From: Gymnothorax reevesii | Lineage: Eukaryota > Chordata > Actinopteri > Anguilliformes > Muraenidae | Length of the DNA stretch: 64,000 bases | Assembly: GCA_029721435.1 (NCBI GenBank) | Contig: CM056573.1 | Coordinates: 154,215,947-154,279,946 of the forward strand | Direction: 5' to 3' | Shown here: in pieces, positions 23,990 to 36,560 of the stretch | Position numbering within the stretch: the stretch's first letter is position 1 | How the letters are laid out: every line of letters begins with the position of its first letter | The notes under the pieces: model-generated | The model's database searches: none | Seen by the model: only the letters and a program-made list of their open reading frames with translations | What the model was told of the DNA's origin: nothing | Translations under genes and position numbers: made by a program

Positions 23990-24751
23990 TCTCTAATCTT
24001 TTTTTGTTCCTTTGATTTGTTTGCTATTCCTCTTTTAGTTTGTGAGTCTGTTGCGTCTTCTAAAGTTACTTATGGGCCTTAGTATTTCTTAATGTGATCT
24101 TCTGTTTCTGTTTCATGTTTGCCAACTTTTTTCGAGTCTGCCTTGTCCCTTTGTGTATTGACATTATTTTGTTAAGTTGAGGAACCAGTTGGAATCATAC
24201 GATTCTGTCTCCTCCCTGGTTTGGCATTAACACCATTTGGCATTCAGTCTTCAGCTTATATTTCACTTCTGATTTGGATTTCCCCTCCTGTGCTGCAAGT
24301 TGCCTAAGAACCGGACTGTTCAACCACTCCTTCAAGCTTAAAATCTGTGGAATTGATTTTCTGTCCACGCTTGAGTCCTAGGTCCCACGCCTGTCAATGT
24401 CTTTTATGAACAATTAACCAAAATCCAAGATTTTTTATTTTATTTTATTTTTATCACAGCAATTCCTTACCGAGTTTGTGGTCCAGGCAAGGAACTTCTT
24501 TCCCTGTTTGAAGGTATGCACCAGTTCTGTATTCCCTGGATCATTCGGTTTGCCATCCCGTTACTGACCTCGGACCAGTCCCTTTGACTACGCCTTTTCT
24601 TCACTTACATGTTCCTCTGTGCTACTGCCTGACCAGGGGTTATCCACTTTTTTCTCTACAACTTGAAAAGCCTGCATGTTTCTATTCAGATTTCTTAATA
24701 AAGGCCAATCTAAGCATCATTATTGGTCTGCATTTGGTTCTGTTTCGCTGT
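23990..24751 (+). mobile_element. LTR-like sequence
   Basis: Non-coding, T-rich plus-strand sequence that ends with AATAAAGGCC and GCATTTGGTTCTGTTTCGC, a layout typical of the 3' end of fish LTRs. Start and target duplication not found, and the right edge runs into the GATA repeat. Confidence 0.35.

Positions 24752-24797
<46 letters not shown>
24752..24797. repeat. Microsatellite (GATA)11
   Basis: About eleven perfect GATA units. Confidence 0.97.
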
Positions 24798-24829
24798 ATC
24801 TGTAAACATAAAACAGAGTTCTTGAGTGA

Positions 24830-25252
24830 GAGTTCAATTTATAAAAGAAAAATAATTTCCATTGCCAACTGTCCCAAATAGTAATAGCCCCCTTCGTCAA
24901 TAAGGTAATATACCAAATCCAATTGATAAATCAATAAGATTGGAAACATCCAAGAAAGATTATTGCCAATACTATGAATTCTAAACATCATTTAAATATG
25001 ACCTCCCCATGGTGAATTAGGTATCACCCACGAACCAATGAATTTCTGGAAAAGATGAGAAATTAAGTTTTTACAACTTTTTCCAAACTTATCTTTTAAA
25101 GTTGTTTCTAAGGCTCTGGAACTTCAGCAAACCACGCTATGACCTATTATTTCCATTATCATACATCACAATTTATATGAAGGTCTGAAATCATTTACTG
25201 TGACAAATATGCACAGAGAAAGAGAGGGGAAGTATATTTTCTTGGCACTGTA
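24830..25252 (+). mobile_element. Degenerate Tc1-like element
   Basis: Contains AAGTTGTTTCTAAGGCTCTG, which matches the sequence encoding the end of the DNA-binding domain in fish Tc1 transposases, and ends with GACAAATATGCA...GGCACTGTA, related to the end at 12629-12772. Internally deleted and non-coding. Confidence 0.45.
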
Positions 25253-25259
25253 AGATATT

Positions 25260-26536
25260 AATTTATGGGAGTAGGATGAAAATACGTTTTTGAGCAGTGA
25301 TAGAAAGTGAGAGGCAATAGAGACAATACTGTTGTAATTACTTCAGCAATCATTCAAACCAAATATAATACAAAGCAACTGTTACTATCAAACTGCTTTG
25401 AAATTATCTTTTTGATGAACGACTGTGATCCCTTTTTAATAGTAAACATGACTCATTTTAGCCTAGTGTGCGTTTTTAATTTGCCGCGCTTGGCTAATTT
25501 CATCTACAGATTTCACAACTTTGCAGTTAACGAGGAAACAGCAGAGCTGCTTGTCCTACTTTGCAATATTACTGTAAATTTCCTTGAAAAGTATGAATAA
25601 GTAGTACAGTAAAAGTGACAGAGTTCAGCAAGTATAAAATAGAACAAGTGAAATTTACATTTTGTTGTATTTGGATTTCATTGCATTTTGGTTTCAAAAT
25701 CTGGAAAACAACAAACAATCCCAAATCTGAAAAAAACTGACATTATGAAAAATGTGCATTTACAGAGAAAGCATTCATTTCCAAATTTACATCACCTGGT
25801 ATTTCTCAACTGGCTATATGAAGACATTGGGCTCTAATTTCTTGGCGCAGCACAGGGTGGCGCAGCGTGGCACAGCCTGTGCAGTGGTAATTTTGAGAGT
25901 TCGGATACAATCTTCCACGAATAGCCTGTCTGTCCTTGCTTTAAGCTAAATCACGTCTTTGATCCAGGCAGCATGCTATAAACGACCTGGAAGAGGGAGT
26001 CGAAGCTGCTTTTTCGGTTTCCAACATTTGGAGGATGTAATAAAACAATTCAGCAGAGAGATAAGAATACGGCAATTACCCGAGAAGATTCTAGCCATTT
26101 TCAGGAGTTTCCAAAAGGAAATGAACCATAATTTCAATGGGAATGAAACATACTCCATTCAACTCCTTGGATTCCCTTGAGAATAACAAGACTAAATATG
26201 ATATAAATATGTACTAATATGATGTAGTCATGAAAAAGTCTTAAGATGAATTATTATATAGCTAGATTGCGTTCTAAGTACAGAAGTGATTTCTTAGCAG
26301 GATATTGAACATACAAACATATTGTGAAGTTCTCCTGGGCCCACTCATAATGGGGGAGGTCCACAAAAGTTTTATTGCTATGTGGTATGGCTCTGAGCCG
26401 AGCTTATCAGCTGTTTGTCACTTAGAACCTCTGGGCTCCCCCACACATCAGCGTTTGCCGAACTCCAACCCCCTTTCCAGATCTTACAGAGGTGTTGTTC
26501 AGAACATAATTCAAAGGTATAGATGAATTTTACTGG
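25260..26536. other. No gene seen
   Basis: Short frames at 25307-25600 and 25959-26180 have no motif I recognise. The stretch at 25840-25890 repeats GGCGCAGC/GGCACAGC words and may be the edge of an old DNA element. Confidence 0.4.
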
Positions 26537-26559
26537 TTAAGGGGTGGAATAACCTTTTG

Positions 26560-27000
26560 TAAAATGAAAATTGCAAAGAATTCTAACCAGGCATCTTACA
26601 CTAGCACAGAAATCCAATAGTAAAACACCACTCGGGTTCAGATCAGGGAGGCCGTTCCTCCCAATCACTCCCCTCCAAGTGTCTCCGTCGTTGCCCACAT
26701 GAGCGTTGAGTCTACCAGCAGAACTATGGAATCCCCAGTAACAGCTATTTCCAGGACCCCACCCAGGGACTCCAAGAAGGCTGGATACTCTGAACTGCTG
26801 TTTGGTGCATAAGCACAAGCAACTGTCCGAGCATTCCCCTTTGCAACCTGCAAACGAATTGCAGAGACCCTCTCTTTTACTGGGATGGACTTCAACGCGA
26901 CGGCACTCAGCCGAGGGGACAATAGTATCCCCATGCCTGCTCGCCACCTCTCACCTTGGGCAACTCTAGAAAAGGAGAGTCCAGCCCCCATCAAGGATAA
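26560..27000 (-). pseudogene. LINE endonuclease fragment (inverted part)
   Basis: Minus-strand translation gives [40 protein letters not shown] and, in a second frame, [20 protein letters not shown] and [16 protein letters not shown]. These are the middle and late blocks of an APE-type LINE endonuclease common in fish (I/Nimb- or RTE-like group; clade uncertain). Frameshifted and cut before the reverse transcriptase. Confidence 0.75.
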
Positions 27001-27365
27001 GGGACACCGGGGCCCTCTCCTGGAGCCAGGCCTGGGAGGGAAGCTCGGAGGCGAGCACTTGGTTGCTAGGTTTTTCCCAGGACCTGGCCGGGCTCAGCCC
27101 GAAGAGGCGCCAGGGAGCTACCTCCACGTGGGCCCACCACCCGCGAGGAGAGGAGTAGGGGATGGGTGCTCTGCAGATCGGGTGGCAGGCAGGGGCGAGG
27201 GCCCTTGTGTTCTGTGCCCCAGTCATGGAATCTGGCTCTTGGGACATGGAACGTCACCACACTGGTGGGGAAGGAGCCAGATCTTGTGCGGGAGGTTGAG
27301 CAGTACCGGCTAGATATAGTTGGACTCACCTCTACACACATCTCTGGCTCTGGAACCAAGCTCCA
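27000..27365 (+). pseudogene. LINE 5' region and start of endonuclease (opposite orientation)
   Basis: GC-rich 5' leader followed by the endonuclease N-terminus on the plus strand: LALGTWNVTTLVGKEPDLVR and YRLDIVGLTSTHISGSGTKL. These residues belong directly before the block that lies at 26560-27000 on the minus strand, so one endonuclease has been split and half of it inverted. A further leader piece of the same family lies at 27590-27680. Confidence 0.75.
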
Positions 27366-27589
27366 AGTAAGACCACAACCTAATTATACTGTAAGTACTG
27401 AATGCGATCAAAGAACAGATATTCTACTTGCAAAACAGCGAGCGCACCTGCTGACCAACTGTTATAAATAAATTAAAAAATAAATAATTTCAGTCTTAAA
27501 GGTTCATATTTTTGTACAAAGTGAAGAATTATTACTATGGTTTGAGTATGTACTCTCGTCCGTGAATCGCAACCATATCATGATGGAGG

Positions 27590-27680
27590 AGTTTGCGTGC
27601 CCCTGGGATTTTGGGAGCTGTGTTGTCTGGAGCCTAGCTCCTGGTAGGTCTCCCATGGCAAATTGGTGAACAGGGACGAG
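27590..27680 (+). mobile_element. LINE 5' leader fragment
   Basis: GGGAGCTGTGTTGTCTGGAG and TCTCCCATGGCAAATTGGT are recognisable leader words of the same LINE family as the pieces at 26560-27365, displaced about 220 bp downstream of the endonuclease start, so the element is scrambled. Confidence 0.5.
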
Positions 27681-27689
27681 GGGGCGTAC

Positions 27690-28800
27690 CTGCTGTCCCA
27701 CGCGAGGATCGCAGTTCTGAAGAGGCGAACTGACTGCAGGAGGCGTGACTGTCCTTTCAAACCTGGCAGGACGGTCACGCCTCAGTAAAAACAGCTGATA
27801 AAACACGTCATAATACCATCATGTGACACTTCTGAGGAAGATGGGAGTTCCCGTCGAAAAATGTCAAGGTATGAATGCAGAGCTACGCTTTCTTGTCTGA
27901 TATAAAAGTAGTCAAATTTTAATAGGTCGTGGTCTGTTTAACTGAATTCATTAAACTGAAGCACCATGCTAAAAGTAAACCAAAAATGCTCTGCCCCAGA
28001 ACCTGCTAACTCAGGAAACCACAATAGACAGTTATAAGAATAGTGTAAACGAGCATGAGTTGAAGTCAGGCTCTTTCCTGTGACCCACGAAGACCCACTG
28101 AGCCACAGCCAAACTTCCGAGCAGTGTGGCATTAATCACCAGCTGTCCACTTGTTCCAGCCCCACCTGAAAGGGCAGTTTCCTTTACATACTCGTAGACA
28201 ATAGCTGCTTTGACCCCCCTTATTTTTGACACATTGCATCCACCTCCCCCTCAACCTTTTTTGAATGTATTGAAAAATGAGTCATTACATTGTGGCTCTG
28301 TGGTCTAGAGGGACACTGTGTCCACCTCTTCCAGTGACTCAAAGGTATGATGCATGGCCAATGAAGCGAGGGGGAGGGGGTTTAAAAGTAAGACATGAGA
28401 ACCACAAATTGAGTGGGGTGATGTCAATCACTGAGTTGGGACCGGACTAAACTGTGTCTTTATTTCCATTGCCATTATGGTCAAGAATTTAAACTGGGTA
28501 AACATTTCCTCCTTAACTGAGATTGATAATCTTGAATCGTCCTTTTAGACTTACTCCAAAATTGTGTTTGCTGACATTGATTCTGGTTCTTATTCTTCAT
28601 AAGTATTTAATTCAATGCCACAGCAACAATCCACCACAGGAAAAACTGCATGTCCAGTTCCCTAACATGATACTACTCTTCTGCTTTCTATAATCACCTT
28701 GCCTTTTATGCCAACCATTTTGTAGGAAAATGGAGGTAGAGCTCTTTTTGTTTTTCATTTTTCTGTTACACTGCAATTCAATACCCATGAAAATTCATAG
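27690..28800. other. No gene seen
   Basis: No coding, RNA or transposon signature that I can support. Confidence 0.4.
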
Positions 28801-28809
28801 AGTTGTGAT

Positions 28810-29290
28810 CGATATGGAAGTACAACCCCAAAACATAAGTTGGAACAGTGTGTTAAATTGACATTAAAAATGAAAGCAGTGATTTAAAAATGATCAGTCA
28901 GCTGTAGCACATTAATAATTCACCATGTGAATTTTTTGAAAATTCTTCTGAATAATCACATTTCAATTTTGAGTCTAGCAACATATTTCAAACTAAGTTC
29001 CCGCGGTTAAGTATTTACCACATTGTAACGTTGCCATTCCTATTCATGACACTTAATAAACATGTAGGGACTGGAGACACTTAGCAATAAAGTTATTTTG
29101 TCCCATTCTTCCTTCAAACCAGACTAACAGCATGCAACAATACAGGGTCTTGTATGTTTTATGAGTCAGTTTGAACCATTTTTCCTGCAAACAAGTCTTA
29201 AAATGAAGATAACTTCTGCACAAAACCAGCATAAAATAAAATAATTACTCGTAAGAAGTCCAGATATTATGACTATCATGGAGAATTTTT
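28810..29290. mobile_element. Non-autonomous Tc1-like fragment
   Basis: Begins with TACAACCCCAAAACATAAGT, similar to the terminal repeat of the Tc1-like element at 31639, followed by ACCACATTGTAACGTTGCCA and AACATGTAGGGACTGGAGAC, which I recognise as part of a fish Tc1-related repeat. Heavily diverged. Confidence 0.4.
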
Positions 29291-29433
29291 TCTGTTATGT
29301 TGTGCAGCACTTCAAATAACCTAAATGTGGCCAAATATTGGAAGACTGGAGGTTGCCGTCTTTCCATCCGTTGGAAAGGTTTAGCCAGTAAGAGGCAGAG
29401 GAACGCTTTGGCAGCGTTCTGTGCAGCCTTAAC

Positions 29434-29740
29434 TCATTACCTCCGCCAACGAAGCTGTGGCGGAGGTTATGTTTTTGCCCCTGTCTGTCTGTCTCTCTTT
29501 CTGTTTGTGAACATCATAACTCAAAAAGTAAAGCATGGATTTGTCTGAAATTTTGTGGCTGAATTGCTATTACATTTAGGACGGACCCTATTAATTTTCA
29601 CCGTGATCAGTAAAACACTATGGCCGCCACGGCAGCCATCTTGAAATCGTATGACACGCGATCACTGAACTTTGCTCCCACTCATGAAGATTTGGATTAT
29701 GCTGCCTCGGTGGAGGTTTGCACTCCACGAGTGCCTCCAG
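29434..29740 (+). mobile_element. MITE with CCTCCGCC...GGCGGAGG ends
   Basis: Opens with ACCTCCGCCAACG and GGCGGAGGTTATGTTTTTGC, and closes with CTGCCTCGGTGGAGGTTTGC then ACTCCACGAGTGCC. This arrangement is a widespread metazoan MITE recognised from its termini. Non-coding. Confidence 0.6.
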
Positions 29741-31212
29741 TTTTGTTTTAAATTTCCACTCGATTTGAGCTGTTGTCAGCATAAATTCGTCAATGCATAA
29801 GCTAATTCTCCCTGTCCTTTTCTGTGTTGGTTGTCTATCAATGGGAGATTTGTTTATGATCAATTGTTTTTGGCGATCATTTTTTTTCTTTGAAGTAAGC
29901 ATAATTGAAACGTGAGTTGTCTTTTAGGTTTATTATATTGAGCGGATATTTACATTTGCGTACGTATTACTGTTTCTGGCTGTATGTGACTGCTTTTATA
30001 GGTATGGAATCGTGGGAAGTTGATCTGCAGATCATTGATCACAGATCATTGATCACTGCACAATGCTACCATGTTTACTGAAGTAATACTGTATGTTTTA
30101 GCTTATGTGGCTAGCCTAGCTGGCATTATTGTTAGATCACTATGCATGTGTGATAGTTAACTTAACGCTTCAATCATGTCATCAGTAGTCCTCAATCCTC
30201 AACTTTTTTTTGGAACGAGCTGCAGGCCTGAATGGCATGAATGAATGTACGCCACTCAGCCATAACATTATGATCACTGACTGGTAGTGTTGTAGTACTC
30301 AAGGCCGGTCTTGGTCTTGAGACCACTTTTACACGGTCTTGGTCTTGTCTCGGACTCAACACTCTCTCGTCTTGGTCTAGTCTTAGTCTTGACGCTCTCT
30401 GGTCTTGGTCGTGTATTGGTCTCTGATATAACAGTCTTGAGGGGATTTCAAAATCCAGGCAAGCAGCTGGTCCTGGTACAGCCACATTATTACTACGCAG
30501 CCTTCTTTAAATGCAGCCACTAAGAGGCATCTTTTTTAAAAACATGTTACAATATATATTCTTCCCTGCCTCCTGCGGCCTCCCGTCCCGTCTCGTCTCA
30601 CAACGTTTGCGCAAAGAATTAGTCCAATGAATCAGTAAAAATGTAAGCTAATTCATTTATTCAGGGTTCCCGCTGCCGCTCGTCATTTTCCTCATTGACG
30701 AATAAAATCCATCAGTGATGAGAAGAAAATTTTAAGCAGTAGTCACACTGGCGAATGTAATTGCTTTATGACAAATATAAATTCCACATGACTGAACGTC
30801 AGTAAAGCGAGTCCGCACACCGCTGTATTTTTTTTAATCTTCAATGAACAGAGGCGGGAAAGACCAACTAGAGAGGGTTTATTAGTGGAATATACTTCCA
30901 AATGCTGCCTTATTCAGTCTCCGTGGGTTTGACATGTCAAATGCAGTTCGCGCAGTCAGTTAGTGTGAGAAAATAATACGCGGATAACAGCAGAAGCAGG
31001 AGCTCAAACATCCTCTCTTGTTGAGCCAGGAGAACAAGGTGTGTAAATGTCTATATCAGTGCTAAGCTACGTGAACGTGATATTAGCAGAGCGTAAGCTA
31101 TACAGCTAACGTTCGGTGTGACTCCTTGGCTAGCGACACCAAACTACCCGAGCCTCATGTTATATACTGTATAACATTTGGAAATGAAACTCACCTCCAA
31201 AAACGTTGGTTA

Positions 31213-31520
31213 TGTAATGGTCTGGCCCTGCAGGCCCTCCCACCTCCTGTTTGCACCTCCACCTCTGCGGTCCACAGCTGCTGCTTGCTGAGGTGGAGGT
31301 GATTTGAAGAGTATATAAGAGCTGTATTCTGATTGGCCGTGTGTTATGGAGCCCTGTTGTTTTCTGCTGCTGCTCTCCTGAGTTTTTAATGGTTTTTAAT
31401 TAAACCTTTATTTATATTTTACTCAGCCTGTGCGTTTGGGTCCCTTATTTCTGTTTTGGGTACATGGTCCCTGTGCCTGGCGCCTTATTGCCTTCAGCCG
31501 GCGGGGGCAAAACCATGACA
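31213..31520 (+). mobile_element. Short solo LTR
   Basis: TGTAATGG...CCATGACA with near-matching 5-bp flanks (GGTTA / AGTTA). It contains a TATATAAG box at 31312-31319 and an AT-rich poly(A)-signal zone (TTAATTAAACC). Non-coding, 308 bp. Confidence 0.55.
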
Positions 31521-32730
31521 AGTTATTGTAAGATCCCCATCTACCAGACTGAATCAAAGCACGGAATTTAGCGCCTCATTTTAGTGCTTCATAACTCAGC
31601 TTTAAAATACCAGAGCTGCCTATATATATATATATATACACAAAACCAGTGAAGTTGGCACATTGTGTAAATCGTAAATAAAAACAGAATACAATGATCT
31701 GCAAATCCTTTTCAACCTATATTCAATTGAATACACTGCAAAGACAAGTTACTCAATGTTAGAACTGTTAAACTTTGTAATTTTTTGCGAATATTTGCTC
31801 ATTTGGAATTTGATTCCTGCAACATGTTTCAAAAAAGCTGGCACAAGTGGCAAAAAAGACTGAGAGAGTTGAGGAATGCTCATCAAACTCTTATTTGGAA
31901 CATCCCACAGGTGAACGGGCCAATTGGGAATAGGTGGGTGCCATGATTGGGTAAAAAAGCAGCTTCCCTGAAATGTTCAGTCATTCACAAACAAGGATGG
32001 GGCGAGGGTCACCACTTGGTGAAAAAATGCGTGAGCTGATTGTCGAACAGTTTAATAACAACATTCCTCAACAAGCTATTGCAAGAAATTTAGGTATTTC
32101 ATCATCTACGGTCCGTAATATCGTCAAAAGGTTCAGAGAATCTGGAGAAATCACTGCACGTAAGCGACAAGGCCGAAAACCAACATTGAATGCCCGTGAC
32201 CTTCGATCCCTCTGGCGGTACTGCATCAAAAACCGCCATAAGTGTGTAAAGGACATCACCACATGGGCTCAGGAACACTTCAGAAAACCACTGTCAGTAA
32301 CTACAGTTCGTCGCTACATCTGCAAGTGCAAGTTAAAACTCTACAATGCAAAGTGAAAGCCATTAATCAACAGCACCCAAAAACGCCACTGGCTTCGCAT
32401 GGCCCAAGCTCATCTAAGATGGACTGATGCAAAGTGGAAAAGTGTTCTGTGGTCTGACGGGTCCACATTTCAAATTGTTTTTGGAAACTGTGGACGTCGT
32501 GTCCTCTGGACCAAAGAGGAAAAGAACCATCCGGACTGTTATAGGCACAAAGTTCAAAAGCCAGCATCTGTGATGGTATGGGGGTGTATTAGTGGCAAAG
32601 GTATGGGCAACTTACACATATGTGAAGGCACCATTAATGCTGAAAAGTACATACAGGTTTTGGAGCAACATATGTTAACAAAAAATACTCCCGCACACAG
32701 TCTGCTCACTTACAATGGATTTATTAGTCA

Positions 32731-32757
32731 ACGTTTCGGTCAACCGACCTTCCTCAG
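32731..32757 (-). ncRNA. Hammerhead-like motif in left pLTR
   Basis: On the minus strand CTGAGGA is followed by a GGTC/GACC stem and GAAAC, the arrangement of a hammerhead core (CUGANGA, stem II, GAAA). Hammerheads have been reported in Penelope-like pLTRs. Stems I and III were not established. The inverted copy at 42667-42692 has AAAAC instead of GAAAC. Confidence 0.35.
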
Positions 32758-32937
32758 GACAACAAACAGAAAATGCTGGAGAGCATATCTTAAATGCAGG
32801 CTGGTAGGCCTATGTGGCCCAATCAGGTAAAATCACATGACCATTAATCAGATGCATTTCAAAAGTAAACATCAATATAAGGTATTAATAACCCCATTTA
32901 AGGAAACAATAATACAATGTTTGCAAATCATTGCAAA

Positions 32938-32944
<7 letters not shown>

Positions 32945-32986
<42 letters not shown>
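32945..32986. repeat. Microsatellite (TA)n inside the Penelope left repeat
   Basis: About 21 TA units; the equivalent place in the right repeat (42470-42484) has only about eight, so it expanded in one arm. Confidence 0.95.
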
Positions 32987-32989
<3 letters not shown>

Positions 32990-33098
32990 AGCCAAAAGAG
33001 TAACCACACATTTACAGTACAATGATGAGACAGCATGAATGAAGAATAATTTTGCCGCCTTCTAATCGTCCCAACCTCCAAAAATAGGAGAGGAGACC

Positions 33099-33750
33099 TG
33101 TTAAAGGAATTTTGGTTTTATATTCCCAGTATTACCTTCACAAGAGAAAACTCAAGACGACTCAGGAAAAAATCAGTCGGAGGCAGAGAAGTTAATATCC
33201 AAGCCAAAGTCCGTTTACTTTTTTGCAAAAAAGGATCCCCACATACAGAAGTTCAGGTCAAGATGGAGGATACACAATTAGAAAGTTCTCTGGTCTTTGT
33301 AGGAATACTCCGTGGCGTTCTCCCCCCCCCCGTGCTGATTTACACATCACGCGAGCCTTGCGTCACACGCAACTGAGTCAAGTTGGTACGTAACCACGTC
33401 AAGTTGTCTAGGGATACACACACATCTTGCCAGGGAGGAGAGCACCTGCCTTCTCTCTCAGCTCTGGCTCCAGCTTATCTTGTTATGGATTCCGGAGCTT
33501 TTTATGAACACACAAACTTAGAGAAAGAGAAAAACTTCTTGCCCTTGGTACAGACATTCAAGTTGTCATGACTTTAGATAGGCTACATGTCATGACTCAC
33601 TAGTAGAGTTATGCAGGCCCCTGCTAAATCAGAAATATGCAAGCACACACACACTCTAGGCCTATGAAATTGTGAACTAAAACAGAATATGAGCAAGCAA
33701 GGATAAGCAATTAATAATAATTAAATTAATCAATAAAAAATGTTTCCACA
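33099..33750 (-). repeat. Retroviral 3' LTR
   Basis: 652 bp, TGTTAAAGG...TTTCCACA on the plus strand. Differs from its partner at 39312 mainly by single substitutions and one C-run length change near 33321-33331. Confidence 0.9.
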
Positions 33751-33762
33751 TTCCCCCCCTGT
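33751..33762 (-). promoter_or_regulatory. Polypurine tract
   Basis: On the minus strand ACAGGGGGGGAA immediately precedes the LTR, the position and composition of the primer for plus-strand DNA synthesis. Confidence 0.75.
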
Positions 33763-33849
33763 TTATAATTGATTATCCACCAGCATGCCACTTCTCTCAA
33801 TTTTCAGCATGTGATTCATTCACGGGGAAGATGTTTCATCATATTACCA

Positions 33850-34350
33850 TTACAGTCCATCCTTTGGTTCAAACAAACCCTCCAACTCAATTACATCGTT
33901 GTATGATTCCTTAAGCTCCTCGGGCAGAGTATACATCTCATTGTTGTCCTGTAATAGAAACATCTGATACTCTGGATTAGTACTCAATACTCTTGATATC
34001 ATTCTTTTAATTATGGGAATTCCACAGCAACTGCAAAAGAGCAGTACTGCAAATTCCCCAACTACAAGACTCATTACAGATGTAATTCCCATTTTCCAAC
34101 CCCCGGACAGAAGCCAGTCCCACCAAGAAATTGCCACTGCTGGTGCGAGATCTCGCTGTTGTGCATCAGATATGTCTTCCAAACGTTGCAAGGCTTGATC
34201 AATCACCCCTCCTGCCTCATCATTAGCTGGTATATAGGTACACACACTGGCCCAAAAAGCTGACAGATCCCCCCCTGTGCTGCTGTCGACAGATACAATA
34301 AGCAGAAGTAGCATCCTGCCATTCCAATTTGGACACATGTTTTTGACCAC
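33850..34350 (-). pseudogene. Retroviral envelope, C-terminal (transmembrane) remnant
   Basis: A 166-codon open stretch on the virus sense strand, just upstream of the polypurine tract. It resembles the end of a retroviral transmembrane subunit: a juxtamembrane WWDWLLSGGW segment, a hydrophobic span of about 25 residues (SVMSLVVGEFAVLLF), a cysteine pair (CSCC), then a basic and acidic cytoplasmic tail. The surface subunit, fusion peptide and immunosuppressive-type region are not recognisable upstream. Remnant only; a complete envelope is not present. Confidence 0.65.
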
Positions 34351-34859
34351 TTAGATCCTTTGAAAACTCCGATTCAGGGCGCAGTCCCCGGCTTGATCCC
34401 TTTCCACAGAGATCTCCACCCAGGCTCCCCCAGGTTCAGAGCTCTGCTTTCTGCTTCCCGGTGTCTTCTTTTCAGAGCCCACCGATCACAGAAGCACCAC
34501 CCGCTGACTGGCGCATTCGCTTTCACAGTTTCACCAGCCTCACCTGTTCACAGAGGTCGTCTCCATCGCCCCTCTGCTAGGTGTGGGCTGTCACCCACGT
34601 ACCACGTGTTGCCCTCAACTTGCATGCGACAAACATGCCGATTAGATAGTACCATGGAAATATGTCAATTTATACTTCACCAGACACTACTTCACCAGAC
34701 ACGGGGGTCTTCAGTCCTCTCCCCAGCACTATTTGCAACATTGCTGTAATCGGCTTGCGAGGGGGCAAATCTGCAAATTGCAACGCTTAGTAGATTGCTG
34801 GGGGTCCGGTTCCCAGAACCACCATCTGATCCCCGCAATCTCACCCTGTTCGTTTCCTT

Positions 34860-35215
34860 CGAACACGCGCATTGCCTCCCACGTAGTAGGACCTGTAGGA
34901 ACCACCCCGAGCCCCAGTTTAGACATTACGTCCCTCCCCAGGAGGTTTACTGGGCGCTGTGTGGACACTTACAGAGCAGAGTGTAGCAATCCCCTCAGGA
35001 TCCTCAAATTTGAGTTCCTCTGTTGGTACGCTGTCCCGTTGCCCCATTCGCAGCACAAGTTTGTGTCACATTAGTGCTGAGCCGATGTGGAAAAATTGCA
35101 CTTACTTTTCTGATAACAGTTCAACATGCCCCGGTGTCACATAGAAAAGAAATTGGTGTATCATTTACAATTAGGGTTTTCCAAGCACTCGTCGGTGCAG
35201 CCTTTAATGCAAACA
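34860..35215 (-). pseudogene. Retroviral aspartic protease remnant
   Basis: On the sense strand the active-site motif LCDTGA occurs near 35130, followed in another frame by VNLLGRDVMSKLGL near 34930, the two conserved landmarks of retroviral proteases at about the expected spacing. Stops and frameshifts break it. It lies downstream of integrase instead of upstream of reverse transcriptase. Confidence 0.65.
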
Positions 35216-35710
35216 ATTTAATTTCATCATAGGGAAATGGCTCCCCAGATGCTAACCCTTCCCCCACGGCGGTTAGTCATTCTGAATTGTTCCCGTCACT
35301 TGTTTGTGGATACCCACTCAAAATCAATAGTTTCCCCTGGCACCCCTGGGTTACTCCCACAAACCCTGTGCCATTTCCTTCGACACATCAACTATATAAA
35401 GTGGGGGTAAACTGGGGTCGATTGAAACTAATCCATTACGTGCAGTAGACACTGCCATGGCGCATTTAACTATACTGTTCACATTCATTGTAAGCGCAAC
35501 ATATGTTTAAAAATGAACAGACACAGGGAGAGATAAGACATTTTTATTAAACCTCTTTTTTTTTTTTGTAATATGAATAAGTCTGGAGTCTCTACTGACT
35601 TGGAGCATTAATAAACTCTTCACCGGGTTTGAGACGGACGGGCTCTATATGCCACGCCCTCCTTTGTAGCCGGACTCCCTCCAAGTCTATCCTGACTCAC
35701 CCAGATGTAC

Positions 35711-36560
35711 CTATACACCCGCTGGAGGAGGAGATACCACCTTTACAATGTGACTGATGTCTCCACGTCTCCCTCTCCTGGATCTAGGAGGAAGCACATT
35801 TCGAATCTCACGTTTGTTAGTCAACATTCTATTCATATACTCTGCCAGAGTCATTTCTTCTACTTGTGTTCTCTTCAGTAAATGTACTAACTCAAAAGGT
35901 TTCCCGTGTACTACTTCATAAGGTGACAACCCCAATCCCCGCTGGTGGGGTTATCCTCATGCTAGTTAATACTTATGGCAGACATGCTACCCAGTTCCAT
36001 TTAGTTTCTGCCATGGCTTTGCGCAGTTTTGCTTTCAGGGTTCTATTACACTTTCTGCCAATCCTGCTAATTGTGGATGATATGCATAATGTTTTTTCAA
36101 TTCTATTCCCAATTTTACTCCCAAACAAGCCAGTTCTTCATTTCTAAACTCTGGCCCATTATCACTATAGAATGCTTTTAGAATCCCCCACCTAGGCTCT
36201 CAATTTCCCTACTCAGGATTTTTGCTACTGTGACTGCATCTATAGCTTCTACCTCATTTAGCAAAGGTCACATCAATAATAACACATCACTTCTTCTCGC
36301 TTCACACAGTGCTAAATGTATGAAATGTGTGGAATGGCCCAGGGGGTGTAGGGATTGCCCCCTTCTGTACTACTACGCTTCCCCGTGTGTCCTGTGTGTT
36401 ATAACTTCGTCATGTTGTACTTTGATCTATTAACCCTTTAGTCCCCCCTCTTGATACATGGCACTGCCCATGCACCAAATCTACAGCAATATGGAAGAGG
36501 GATGTTGGTAATATAGGCTTTCCATTGAGTCCTACCCACCCGCCGTCAGTGTATTGTGTT
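35711..36560 (-). pseudogene. Retroviral integrase remnant with end of RNase H
   Basis: Sense-strand landmarks in order: an RNase H-like tail around 36840-36650, a zinc-binding-like region with HGQCHVSRGG near 36450, the YSDNGPEF catalytic block near 36160, then GLSPYEVVHGKPF near 35910. Several stops and shifts. This is the usual order within pol from RNase H to integrase. Confidence 0.7.

Noticed and set aside
26885..27359. Long overlapping GC-rich frames on both strands
   Set aside because: They are shadows of a LINE 5' leader and endonuclease fragments.
30285..30292. hAT 8-bp target duplication at the 15.5-kb layer
   Set aside because: CTGACTGG on the left and GGGTGAAG on the right do not match, so I do not claim one.
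32837..33081. Frames with Ile-Tyr runs
   Set aside because: Translation of a (TA)n microsatellite in the Penelope repeat.
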